From Pseudacidovorax sp. NFM-22 (GTDB lineage: Bacteria; Pseudomonadota; Gammaproteobacteria; Burkholderiales; Burkholderiaceae_C), in NCBI RefSeq assembly GCF_021401245.1, contig NZ_JACBFY010000005.1:248001-312000 (forward strand): 64,000 nucleotides of DNA, in the 5' to 3' direction. Below are positions 33,586-41,645 of the stretch, piece by piece. Positions within the stretch are counted from its first letter, which is position 1, and every line of letters begins with the position of its first letter. Position numbers and translations under genes: made by a program. Below the pieces are notes generated by a model that had not been told where the DNA came from, did no database searches, and worked only from the letters and a program-made list of their open reading frames with translations.

Positions 33586-34724
33586 GCTGCCGCCACCTCG
33601 TCGCCATACACGCGCAGCGCCTCGGGCGCCCAGCGCAGGCCGACCTGGTCGCCGGCCTGCACGCTGACGCGGCTGGGGTCGGACAGGCGCGCGCGCAGCT
33701 CGGTGCCGTCGTCCAGGTTGGCGATGCACAGCACGGTGGAGCCGCTGTAGATCACGCCGGCCACGCGGGCCCGCAGGGCCGACGGGTCTTCGGGATTCAC
33801 CAGCGCGATCTGCTCCGGCCGCAGCGCCGCCACGCCCTGCCCGCCCGCGGCGCCCAGGCCGACCAGCGCCTGCGCGTCCACCTCGCAGGGGTGCGCGCCG
33901 CCCGGCAGCTGCACCGTGGCCGCCTCGCCGCGCAGCGGCCCCACGCCGACGGGGATGAAGTTGGTCTCGCCGATGAAGCCGGCGACGAAGCGGTTGCGCG
34001 GCCGTTCGTACAGTGCCTTGGGTTCGTCCAGCTGCTGGATGCGGCCCTGGTTGAGTATGGCGACGCGGTCGGCCATGGTCAGCGCCTCGCCCTGGTCGTG
34101 CGTCACGAAGACCACGGTGATGCCCAACTGCGACTGCAGGCGCTTGATCTCCAGCTGCATCTCCTCGCGCAGGTTCTTGTCGAGCGCGCTGAGCGGCTCG
34201 TCCATCAGCAGCACCTTGGGCCGGTAGACGATGGCGCGGGCCAGGGCCACGCGTTGCTGCTGGCCGCCCGACAGTTGCGCGGGCATGCGGTCGCCCAGGC
34301 CCGCGAGCCGCACGGTGGCCAGCGCCTGCTCGGCGAGCCGGTGGCGCTCGGGCTTGGCCACACCGCGCATCTTGAGGCCGAAGGCCACGTTGTCCAGCAC
34401 CGTCAGGTGCGGGAACAGCGTGTACTTCTGGAACACCATGCCCAGGTTGCGGTGGTTGGCCGGCAGGTAGGTCACGTCGCGGCCGTCGATGGCGATCTGG
34501 CCGGCGTCGGGCAGCTCGAAGCCGGCGATGCTCATCAGGATCGAGGTCTTGCCGGAGCCGCTGGGGCCCAGCAGCGCCAGGAACTCACCCGGCCGGACAT
34601 GCAGCGAGACATCGTCCACGGCACGGACGGCGCCGAAGCGCTTGGCCAGCCGCGTGATCTCGATGGAGGCGCCGCCGACGTAGTCGGCCGTGCCGGCGGG
34701 CGTGGGACGGGGGGCGGATGCCAT
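33582..34724 (-). CDS. ABC transporter ATP-binding protein, PotA type
   Basis: This 380-residue ATPase has Walker A LLGPSGSGKTS, a Q-loop (GMVFQKYTLFPHLT), signature LSGGQQQRVALARA, Walker B VLLMDEPLSALD and the switch histidine in FVTHDQGEA. The C-terminal TOBE domain runs from about 290. Of two ATGs, 34730 and 34724, the second is 8 bases from AGGAG and is preferred. It follows the aminotransferase by 47 bp and powers the transporter encoded downstream. Confidence 0.93.
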   Translation of the reverse strand: MASAPRPTPAGTADYVGGASIEITRLAKRFGAVRAVDDVSLHVRPGEFLALLGPSGSGKTSILMSIAGFELPDAGQIAIDGRDVTYLPANHRNLGMVFQKYTLFPHLTVLDNVAFGLKMRGVAKPERHRLAEQALATVRLAGLGDRMPAQLSGGQQQRVALARAIVYRPKVLLMDEPLSALDKNLREEMQLEIKRLQSQLGITVVFVTHDQGEALTMADRVAILNQGRIQQLDEPKALYERPRNRFVAGFIGETNFIPVGVGPLRGEAATVQLPGGAHPCEVDAQALVGLGAAGGQGVAALRPEQIALVNPEDPSALRARVAGVIYSGSTVLCIANLDDGTELRARLSDPSRVSVQAGDQVGLRWAPEALRVYGDEVAAA

Positions 34725-34771
34725 CTGCATCTCTCCTGCAATCGTGGAGGGGGGCGGCGCGCTCGGCCGCG

Positions 34772-36025
34772 TCATCGGGACCCGAAGCGCCGGGACACGG
34801 CGGCGAAGGCGGCGTCGGTGGCCTCGAGTGCCTGGTCGATGTCGGCCTCGGTGTGCGCGAGCGAGAGGAACATGTTGTGGCGGGGATGCAGGTAGACCCC
34901 GCGGCGCAGGGCCTCGACGGTGAAGGCCGAGCCCTTCTCGAAGGCCGGATCGTCCTCGAACAGGATCAGCGGCAGCGCGGCGGGGCCGGACTGGCGCACC
35001 GGCATGCCGTGGCTGGCGGCCTGGGCCGCGATGCCGTCGCGCAGGCGCTGGCCCATGGCCTGCACGTGGCCGACCACATCCTGCGCATCGGCCACGTCCA
35101 GCGTGGCCAGGCTGGCCGCCATGGCCACGCCGCCCGACCAGAAGGAGCCCGTCGCATAGATGCGGGTGGCCGCATCGCGCAGGCTGTCCACGCCGGTGAC
35201 GGCAGCGAGGGCGTAGCCGTTGGCGATGGACTTGCTCCAGGCGCACAGGTCGGGCCGCACGCCCACCGTCTCCCAGCTGCCGCCCGCATGCACGCGCATC
35301 CCGGCCCGCACCTCGTCCACGATCAGGGCCGCCCCGGCCTTGTCGCACAGCTGGCGGGCATGGCGTGCGAATGTGGGGGTGGGCAGCTCCTGGTCGACGC
35401 CCAGGTCATGCTTGAAGGCGGCGCACACGATGGCGGCCAGGTCGTCGCCGGCCTTGGCCACAGCCGCGTCCAGGCTCGCCGTGTCGTTGTAGGTGTAGTG
35501 GATGAGGTGCGCCCGGTCCTCGGCCGTGATGCCCACCGGCACCGGCGTGCACCACGGGTCGGCGCCGTGGTAGGCCTTGGTGGCCACCAGCACCTTGCGC
35601 TTGCCGGTGGCGGCGCGCGCCACCATCAGGCAGATGGTGGTGGCGTCGGTGCCGTTCTTCTGGAACAGCGCCCAGTCCGCATGCGCGGTGCGGGCCACGA
35701 AGCGCTCGGCCAGCTCGACGAAGCGCTCCGTCGGGCCGTTGAAGCAGTCGCCCAGCGCCTGCTGGCGGCGGGCCGCCTCGTCCACCTGCGGATGGGCATG
35801 GCCCAGCAGGTTGGGGCCCCAGCTGCACATGAAGTCAATGTACTCGCGGCCATCGACGTCCCACAGCCGGCACCCCTGGCCGCGGGCGAAGTACTGCGGA
35901 TAGCCCGCGGGCAGCTGGGCCGCGTTCAGGTGCCCGGTCATGCCGCCCGGCACCACCTTGAGGGCGCGCTGGCGCAGAAGTTGGTCGCGCTCGCCGACGG
36001 TGGCGCTGGAGGTTTCGGAAGACAT
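34772..36025 (-). CDS. Class III aminotransferase, glutamate-1-semialdehyde aminomutase-like
   Basis: This 417-residue enzyme of fold type I uses pyridoxal phosphate. Landmarks are LWDVDGREYIDFMCSWGPNLLGH, QKNGTDATTICLMVARA, LIVDEVRAGMR and the Schiff-base lysine in CAWSKSIANGYALAAVTG. The layout resembles glutamate-1-semialdehyde aminomutase, but the place at the head of a transport and amidase operon argues for a catabolic amine, for example release of the nitrogen brought in by the polyamine-type transporter. Start 36025 is the MSSETSS codon; the frame is open 16 codons further up. It is divergent from otnK. Confidence 0.87.
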   Translation of the reverse strand: MSSETSSATVGERDQLLRQRALKVVPGGMTGHLNAAQLPAGYPQYFARGQGCRLWDVDGREYIDFMCSWGPNLLGHAHPQVDEAARRQQALGDCFNGPTERFVELAERFVARTAHADWALFQKNGTDATTICLMVARAATGKRKVLVATKAYHGADPWCTPVPVGITAEDRAHLIHYTYNDTASLDAAVAKAGDDLAAIVCAAFKHDLGVDQELPTPTFARHARQLCDKAGAALIVDEVRAGMRVHAGGSWETVGVRPDLCAWSKSIANGYALAAVTGVDSLRDAATRIYATGSFWSGGVAMAASLATLDVADAQDVVGHVQAMGQRLRDGIAAQAASHGMPVRQSGPAALPLILFEDDPAFEKGSAFTVEALRRGVYLHPRHNMFLSLAHTEADIDQALEATDAAFAAVSRRFGSR

Positions 36026-36069
36026 GGAAAGAAGCCTTGGGTGGTCGTCGATTTCGGCCGTAGGATATA

Positions 36070-36082
36070 TCATGTTTCATGT
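36070..36082. promoter_or_regulatory. TCATGT direct repeat / CATG inverted pair in a divergent promoter region
   Basis: TCATGT occurs twice (36070-36075 and 36077-36082). The two CATG units at 36071-36074 and 36078-36081 also form an inverted repeat with a TTT centre. It lies in the 112-bp gap between the aminotransferase (leftward) and otnK (rightward), in a locally AT-rich stretch (ATATATCATG). It is a candidate operator for the GntR regulator of the operon. Confidence 0.35.
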
Positions 36083-36137
36083 AACGCGATAGCCCCTGGA
36101 CGCCGCGGGCGCTTTTTTCCAACGCAAGGAGACTTGA

Positions 36138-37421
36138 ATGGCCCTTCTGTTCGGCGCCCTCGCCGATGACCTGACCGGCGGCATGGAGCTCGCCGCCATG
36201 CTCGTGGCCCAAGGGGTGCGCTGCGGCTTCGTGACGCATCCGGCCGAACTGGACGCGCTGCCCGCCGACATCGAGGCGGCCGTCATCGCCGGCAAGACGC
36301 GCGTGGTGCCGGCGCAGGACGCGGTGCGGGCCTTTGCCGACGGCGCCCGGGCGCTGCAGGCGCGCGGCGCCCGGCAGCTCTTCTTCAAGTACTGCGCCAC
36401 CTTCGACTCCACCGACGCCGGCAACATCGGCCCCTGCGCCGACCTGCTGCGCGAGATGACGGGGGCGCGCTTCACGGCCTTCTGCCCCTCCTTTCCGGAG
36501 GCGGGCCGCCGCGTGTTCCAGGGCCACCTGTTCGCGGACGACATGCTGATCTCGGAGTCGCCCAAGCGCTTCGATCCGCTCACGCCCATGCTCGACCCCA
36601 GCCTCGTGCGCACGCTGCAGCGCCAGACGGCAACGAAGGTGGGGCTGCTGCCCCAGCAGGTGGTGCATGCCGGGCTGGCGGCGATGCGCGCGCATGTGGC
36701 GCAGCTGCAGGCCGCGGGCGTGGGCTTCGCCATCGCCGATGCCGCCGAGCCGGACGACCTGGCAGCGCTCGCGGCCCTGACCTGGGACTGGCCGCTGATG
36801 ACGGGCAATTCGTCGATCGGCGCCTACTACCCCGCGCACTGGCGCCGCAACGGCTGGCTGACGTCCGCCCCGGCCGACCCGGCGCTGCCGGCCGTGGAAG
36901 GCCCCGCGGTCGTCCTGGCCGGCAGTTGCGCCGGCCGCTCCATCGAGCAGCTGCGCGCCTTCGGCCAGCAACGCCCGGTGCTCTGGATCGACATGGTCCG
37001 CGCGCTGGAAGGCGCCGACGTGGTGGGCGAGGCCCTTGCCTGGGCGCTGCCCCTGCTCGCGGCGGGCCCGGTGGCCATTGCCACTTCGGCCGAGGCGGCC
37101 GAAGTCGAACGTGTGCAGGCCCGCGCGGGCAAGCTGGGCGCCGCCGCACTGGCCGAGGAGGTGCTGGGCCGCCTGGCGCTGCGCCTGCGCGATGCGGGCG
37201 TGCGGCGCTTCGTCATCTCCGGCGGCGAGACCTCCGGCGCCGTGCTCCGGCACCTGGCCGTCACCCGCCTCACCGTGGGCGCCTACGAGGGCCCCGGCGT
37301 GGCCCGCGCGGTGACCGACGACCCCGGCGAGGGCCGGCTCGCGCTGTGCCTCAAGTCCGGCAAGCTGGGGCCCGTCGACATGCTGCTGCCCATGCTCCAG
37401 GGCATGGCCTCCGGCGGATAG
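36138..37421 (+). CDS. otnK: Four-carbon acid sugar kinase (3-oxo-tetronate kinase)
   Basis: This 427-residue protein belongs to the DUF1537 family, with the N-terminal motif ADDLTGGMELA, FKYCATFDSTDAGNIGP and the C-terminal nucleotide-binding sections ISGGETSGAVLRH and ALCLKSGKLG. The characterised OtnK enzymes phosphorylate 3-oxo-tetronates at C4. The next gene encodes the matching decarboxylase, so the two would convert a 3-oxo-tetronate to dihydroxyacetone phosphate and CO2. The ribosome site AAGGAG lies 8 bases before ATG 36138. It is divergent from the aminotransferase operon. Confidence 0.93.
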   Translation: MALLFGALADDLTGGMELAAMLVAQGVRCGFVTHPAELDALPADIEAAVIAGKTRVVPAQDAVRAFADGARALQARGARQLFFKYCATFDSTDAGNIGPCADLLREMTGARFTAFCPSFPEAGRRVFQGHLFADDMLISESPKRFDPLTPMLDPSLVRTLQRQTATKVGLLPQQVVHAGLAAMRAHVAQLQAAGVGFAIADAAEPDDLAALAALTWDWPLMTGNSSIGAYYPAHWRRNGWLTSAPADPALPAVEGPAVVLAGSCAGRSIEQLRAFGQQRPVLWIDMVRALEGADVVGEALAWALPLLAAGPVAIATSAEAAEVERVQARAGKLGAAALAEEVLGRLALRLRDAGVRRFVISGGETSGAVLRHLAVTRLTVGAYEGPGVARAVTDDPGEGRLALCLKSGKLGPVDMLLPMLQGMASGG

Positions 37422-37480
37422 GCCCCATGCCATCCGCCGTCCCGTACCGACCTCCACCCCTTCAGAAGAAAGCCGATCCG

Positions 37481-38167
37481 ATGACGACTCCCCTCGACAC
37501 CCCGATCTCCGAAGACGCCCTTCGCCAGGCCCTGGCCGACGGCTACCGCCGTCTGGCCGAACTCGGCCTCAACACGGGCAGCGCCGGCAACATCAGCTGC
37601 CGCTTCGACGGCGGCGCGCTGATCAGCCCTTCCGGCGCGGATGCCCACAGCATCGACGCGCAGGCCATCGTCTCGATCACCATGGATGGCGAGAACCGCT
37701 CGCCGGGCATTCCGTCCAGCGAATGGTCCATGCACACCGCCATCTACCGGCACTATCCGCAGGCCCTGGCGGTGGTGCATACCCATTCGGACGCCTGCGT
37801 GGCCCTGTCGGCCCAGCGCCGGCCGCTCCCCGCCTTCCACTACATGCTGGCGGGCTTCGGCGGCGACGGGGTGCCTTGTGCCAAGTACGCCACCTTCGGC
37901 ACCGACGCCCTGGCGCAATCGGCGGTCGACGCGCTGGCCGGCCACACGGCCTGCCTGCTGGCCAACCACGGAATGATCTGCCATGCGGTCTCCATCGAGA
38001 AGGCCGTCGCCAATGCGGCCAAGCTGGAGACGCTGGCGCGCCAGTACTGGATGAGCGCCCAACTGGGCGCCCCCGTGGTGCTGGACGCGGCGGAGATGGC
38101 GACGGTGCGCGACCGCTACCGCAGCTACGGCAAGGCGAGGCTGCCGCGCGGCGCCGGCGCCGCCTGA
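37481..38167 (+). CDS. otnC: 3-Oxo-tetronate 4-phosphate decarboxylase, class II aldolase family
   Basis: This 228-residue zinc enzyme of the class II aldolase/adducin family has GNISCRFDGGALISPSG, SSEWSMH and the metal-binding pair in VVHTHSDAC, with NHGMICHA later on. It follows otnK by 59 bp, a pairing diagnostic for tetronate catabolism (OtnK-OtnC). No upstream oxidising enzyme such as LtnD and no isomerase OtnI are in the window, so the pathway is incomplete here. Confidence 0.9.
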   Translation: MTTPLDTPISEDALRQALADGYRRLAELGLNTGSAGNISCRFDGGALISPSGADAHSIDAQAIVSITMDGENRSPGIPSSEWSMHTAIYRHYPQALAVVHTHSDACVALSAQRRPLPAFHYMLAGFGGDGVPCAKYATFGTDALAQSAVDALAGHTACLLANHGMICHAVSIEKAVANAAKLETLARQYWMSAQLGAPVVLDAAEMATVRDRYRSYGKARLPRGAGAA

Positions 38168-38201
38168 GCAGGGGCCGCGCCTTCCGGAAGAACGATGGCG
38201 C

Positions 38202-38531
38202 TCAGGGCAGCCGTACGGTGCCCTGGATGACCACTCCGGGCTCGCGCGGCGCCGGGTAGACGGGCACCGGCACGGGCACATAGGCCGGCGCGGGCGCCGG
38301 GCGGTAACCCACAGGTCCGCCGTCCTTGCATTTGCGCTTCTCGTCGAAGTCGCCGTTCTTCTTCCACTTGCGCTCGATCTTGCAGGGGCCGTCCCAGTAG
38401 GTCTCCTTGTGGCCGGGACCATGGCCCTTGCCATGGCCGCGACCGTGGGGCGGATCGGCCAAGGCAAGCGTGGGAGCGATGAGCAGGGCGCCGGCGAGGC
38501 CGGCGAACAGGCGCGTTCTTGTGGTTGTCAT
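38202..38531 (-). CDS. Small exported His/Gly-rich protein, function unknown
   Basis: This 109-residue protein has a signal peptide (FAGLAGALLIAPTLALA), then GRGHGKGHGPGHKETYWDGP. A charged section with two Cys (PCKIERKWKKNGDFDEKRKC) follows, then a Pro/Val-rich tail. A pair of Cys could form a disulfide in the periplasm. Similar small proteins are common in this bacterial group but have no known role. It converges with otnC across a 34-bp gap. Confidence 0.65.
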   Translation of the reverse strand: MTTTRTRLFAGLAGALLIAPTLALADPPHGRGHGKGHGPGHKETYWDGPCKIERKWKKNGDFDEKRKCKDGGPVGYRPAPAPAYVPVPVPVYPAPREPGVVIQGTVRLP

Positions 38532-38722
38532 GGCGGACGGATGGTGACGGGTGGACGACTTCTTGCGCAGCGGAGCCTAGCCGCCCCCTTGCCGCGCGCA
38601 AGTCGGCAAAGTTCAACCGCCCGCATCGGACAACGGGACGACGGCAGCCACCTCAGCAGCTGCGCGGCGCCGACAAGGCACAGGGCCGCCAGGCGCGGCT
38701 GCGCGCGGGCCGGCTCTTTCGG

Positions 38723-39706
38723 TCAGGCCCCGTCCGGCAGCACGTTCCACGCGACCGACAAGCGCATGGACTCGCCCTTGCGCAACAGCCGCAGGCCCTC
38801 CTGTCCCGGCAGGTGGAAAGCGTCGATGGGATGGGTGATCGGCTCCAGGCAGAAGGCCTCGCCGTGCGGCAGCCGGTAGACCAGACAGTGGCCGTCGCCG
38901 TGCACGGCCGGCTCGATCTGCCGCAGCTGCACCTGCAGCCCCCACGCGGGCCAGCGCACCGTGGCGACGCCGTCCCAGCCGAAGAAGGCGTTGTCGATGA
39001 AGCTGCCATGGGCCGGCATGCCGGTTGGCAGGTTCCAGTCGGCCGGCAGCGTGGTGCTGCGGCCGGTGGGGATGGGATCGGCCCCGCTCAGCCACACGCC
39101 CTGCACCGCCGCATGGATGCGCGTATCGGTCGCGCGCACGAACCATGGATGCAGGCCCAGGCCGTAGGGCAGCGGCTCGTCGCCTTCGTGGCGCACCTCG
39201 ACCCGTTGGTCCAGGCCATGCTCGCGCAGCCGAAGCACCTGCCGTGCGAAGAAGCGGTAGGGGCTGCCGCCGAAACCGTCGGACTGCAGCGTCATCTCGA
39301 TCTCGCCTGGGCCCGTCTGCCGCAGCTGCCAGGGCTGCAGCCAGCCATCGCCATGGATCGGATAGGGCTCGCCCACGCGATTGGGCTGCATGGCATGGAA
39401 GCGGCCCGCCGCCTCGAAGCCGCCCTGCGCGATGCGGTTGGACCACGGCACCATCGCGAAGGAGGCCTGGCGGTAGAGGTCGTCGCTGCCATCCCAGGGG
39501 CGCCACAGGTCCATCGGCGCCCCTTGTGGCGGCAGCCACTGCCAGGCGGCCACGGCGCCGCCGCGCGAGGGCACGACCGCCAGCCGCTGGCCGGCATGCT
39601 GCAGCCAGTGGCGGCCCTGGGCGTCGGCCATGGGCGCCATGCTGTCGGCACCCTGGACCGGATCGGGGGACGATGCCGGCGAGCCGGCGATGTCGGAGAC
39701 GTTCAT
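38723..39706 (-). CDS. Aldose 1-epimerase family protein
   Basis: This 327-residue beta-sandwich protein has the mutarotase signatures WSNRIAQGGF, PIHGDGWL, YGLGLHPWF with the catalytic His, and EPITHPIDAFH with the catalytic Glu. It interconverts sugar anomers in the cytoplasm, supplying the beta-form that the dehydrogenase at 40761 oxidises. The ATG at 39706 overlaps the stop of the lactonase gene (ATGA), and the two form an operon. Confidence 0.9.
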   Translation of the reverse strand: MNVSDIAGSPASSPDPVQGADSMAPMADAQGRHWLQHAGQRLAVVPSRGGAVAAWQWLPPQGAPMDLWRPWDGSDDLYRQASFAMVPWSNRIAQGGFEAAGRFHAMQPNRVGEPYPIHGDGWLQPWQLRQTGPGEIEMTLQSDGFGGSPYRFFARQVLRLREHGLDQRVEVRHEGDEPLPYGLGLHPWFVRATDTRIHAAVQGVWLSGADPIPTGRSTTLPADWNLPTGMPAHGSFIDNAFFGWDGVATVRWPAWGLQVQLRQIEPAVHGDGHCLVYRLPHGEAFCLEPITHPIDAFHLPGQEGLRLLRKGESMRLSVAWNVLPDGA

Positions 39707-40638
39707 GCGGCAACTCCAAAGGCATGGGCCGGCAGGCCGGCCACGTTCATCGGCACGGCAAAAAGCCCACCAGCCAGCGGCTCGCCGCGCAGGGCCACAT
39801 CGTCCAGACCCACGCGGGCGGTCGTGATGTAGAGCGTGCGCAGGTCCTCGCCGCCGAAGGCGCAGTGCGTGACCTGGCTGGCGGGCACGGCGATGCGGTC
39901 CAGCTCCTCGCCCGTGTCGGGGTCGTGGGCGCTGACGCAGCCGCCACCCCAGTGTGCGATCCACAGCCGGCCGTCGGCGTCGACCGTCATGCCGTCGGGA
40001 TGGCCGTCACCGGCAGAGAAGGTCAGCCAGGGACGCAGCGGCACACGCGGGCCACTGGCCGGGTCCACCTCGCAGGCCAGCACATGCCGGCCCACCGTGT
40101 CGTTCACGTACATGCGCCGCCCGTCCAGCGACCAGGCGGGGCCGTTGGTCACGCGCAGGCCGAGCAGCAGGCGCTCGCAGCGGCCCGCCTCGTCATAGCA
40201 GTACAGGTGGCCGGTGGGCTGGCGGGCGTCGAAGTCCATGCTGCCGGCCCAGAAGCGGCCGTGGTGGTCGCAGCGGCCGTCGTTGAAGCGGTTGCTGGCC
40301 GGCTCGCCCTCGGGCCGGTGCAGGTAGACCGGCCGCGAGCCCGGTGCGTCGGGATCGAAGTGCGCCATGCCCCGGCGCAGCGCCAGCATCAGGCCGGTGC
40401 CGTCGCGCCGCTCGGCCACGGCCGAGACCTCTTCGTCGAACTGCCAGCACAGGGCCTCGCCGTCGGCCGGGCGCCAGCGGAAGAGGCGGTGCGACAGGAT
40501 GTCCACCCACCACAACGCCCGGCGGCGCGGCGACCACAGGGCGCCCTCGCCCAACTGGGCGCGGGCATCGAGCACGCACTGCGCCCGGCCGGCATGCAGC
40601 GGCGCGCCGCTGGCGGCAGGCAAGAAGGAAGAAGTCAT
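39703..40638 (-). CDS. SMP-30/gluconolactonase family sugar lactonase
   Basis: This 311-residue beta-propeller has metal ligands in order: E in LGEGALWS, N in NRFNDGRCD, N in VTNGPAWS and D in GHPDGMTVDADG. It hydrolyses the sugar lactone made by the dehydrogenase whose gene is divergent from it at 40761. Lactonases of this family close the second step of the oxidative L-arabinose, D-xylose and D-galactose routes. It overlaps the epimerase start by 4 bp. Confidence 0.92.
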   Translation of the reverse strand: MTSSFLPAASGAPLHAGRAQCVLDARAQLGEGALWSPRRRALWWVDILSHRLFRWRPADGEALCWQFDEEVSAVAERRDGTGLMLALRRGMAHFDPDAPGSRPVYLHRPEGEPASNRFNDGRCDHHGRFWAGSMDFDARQPTGHLYCYDEAGRCERLLLGLRVTNGPAWSLDGRRMYVNDTVGRHVLACEVDPASGPRVPLRPWLTFSAGDGHPDGMTVDADGRLWIAHWGGGCVSAHDPDTGEELDRIAVPASQVTHCAFGGEDLRTLYITTARVGLDDVALRGEPLAGGLFAVPMNVAGLPAHAFGVAA

Positions 40639-40689
40639 GCAGGAAGCCTCATCACGCGGTGTCGCGTCTGTCTCGTCGTTTGTCTCGTC

Positions 40690-40719
40690 TTGACGCCATC
40701 GATGCTAGCCGGGCATATT
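40690..40719 (+). promoter_or_regulatory. Probable sigma-70 promoter for the sugar dehydrogenase gene
   Basis: TTGACG at 40690-40695 and CATATT at 40714-40719 are separated by 18 bp, 42 bp before the ATG at 40761. A small palindrome, ATCAT-TGC-ATGAT (40724-40736), follows in the position of an operator near the transcription start. Confidence 0.4.
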
Positions 40720-40760
40720 GATGATCATTGCATGATTTCTTTGCCTCATTCGATACACAA

Positions 40761-41555
40761 ATGAATATCCCATCTTCGAACACTGCCGAAGCCGGCTCGG
40801 CCCGCTACCCGGGCCTTCAGGGCCGCCGCGCCTTCGTCACCGGGGGCGGCAGCGGCATCGGCGCCGCCATCGTGGGCGAGCTGGCCCGCCAGGGCATGCA
40901 GGTCGCCTTCATCGACATCGCCGAGGCGCCCAGCCGGGCGCTGGCGGAATCGCTGGCGGCCGAAGGCCTGCCGGCGCCCTGGTGGCGGCGCTGCGACGTG
41001 CGCGACGTGCCCGCGCTGCAGGCCGCCATCGCCGACGCGGCCACGGCACTGGGCGACTTCCATGTGCTGGTCAACAACGTGGCCAGCGACGACCGGCACA
41101 CGCTCGAATCGGTGACGCCGCAGTACTACGACGAGCGCATGGCCATCAACGAGCGGCCGGCCTTCTTCGCGATCCAGTCCGTGGTGCCCGGCATGCGCCG
41201 GCTGGGCGGCGGATCGGTGGTCAACCTGGGCTCCACCGGCTGGCAGGGCAAGGGCAGCGGCTATCCCTGCTATGCCATCGCCAAGTCGTCGGTGAACGGC
41301 CTGACGCGCGGCCTGGCCCGCACGCTGGGGCAGGACCGCATCCGCATCAACACCGTCTCGCCCGGCTGGGTGATGACCGAGCGGCAGATCGCGCTGTGGC
41401 TCGATGCCGAGGGCGAGAAGGAACTGGCCCGCAACCAGTGCCTGCCCGACCGCCTGGCGCCACAGGACATCGCGCACATGGTGGCCTTCCTGGCCAGCGA
41501 CGCGGGGCGCATGTGCACGGCGCAGGAGTTCACGGTGGACGCAGGCTGGGTTTGA
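40761..41555 (+). CDS. Short-chain sugar 1-dehydrogenase (L-arabinose/D-xylose/D-galactose type)
   Basis: This 264-residue protein of the classical SDR fold has TGGGSGIG at 27-34, NNVASDDRH in place of the usual NNAG, and the catalytic triad S158 (NLGSTGW), Y171 and K175. It resembles Caulobacter D-xylose dehydrogenase over much of its length, sharing GRR-FVTGGGSGIGA, FIDIAE and CDVRD. It oxidises an aldose to the lactone in the first step of a non-phosphorylative route. ATG 40761 is preferred; a TTG start 33 bases upstream is possible. The neighbours (lactonase, dehydratase, sugar transporters) agree with the role. Confidence 0.88.
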   Translation: MNIPSSNTAEAGSARYPGLQGRRAFVTGGGSGIGAAIVGELARQGMQVAFIDIAEAPSRALAESLAAEGLPAPWWRRCDVRDVPALQAAIADAATALGDFHVLVNNVASDDRHTLESVTPQYYDERMAINERPAFFAIQSVVPGMRRLGGGSVVNLGSTGWQGKGSGYPCYAIAKSSVNGLTRGLARTLGQDRIRINTVSPGWVMTERQIALWLDAEGEKELARNQCLPDRLAPQDIAHMVAFLASDAGRMCTAQEFTVDAGWV

Positions 41556-41612
41556 GCATGGTCAGCGGAGACTACCGCGTGACGGATCGAGCGCCCGCGG
41601 CCCCTCGCCCAA

Positions 41613-41633
41613 CCTCTCCCCAGAGGGGAGAGG
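41613..41633. repeat. REP-like perfect hairpin CCTCTCCCC-AGA-GGGGAGAGG
   Basis: A 9-bp perfect inverted repeat with a 3-base loop lies in the 90-bp gap between two convergent genes (SDR ending at 41555, LysR ending at 41646). The surrounding CCCCTCGCCCAACCTCTCCCC is typical of extragenic palindromes spread through many proteobacterial genomes. It may also terminate both transcripts. Confidence 0.65.
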
Positions 41634-41645
41634 CGCAAGTCAGGG

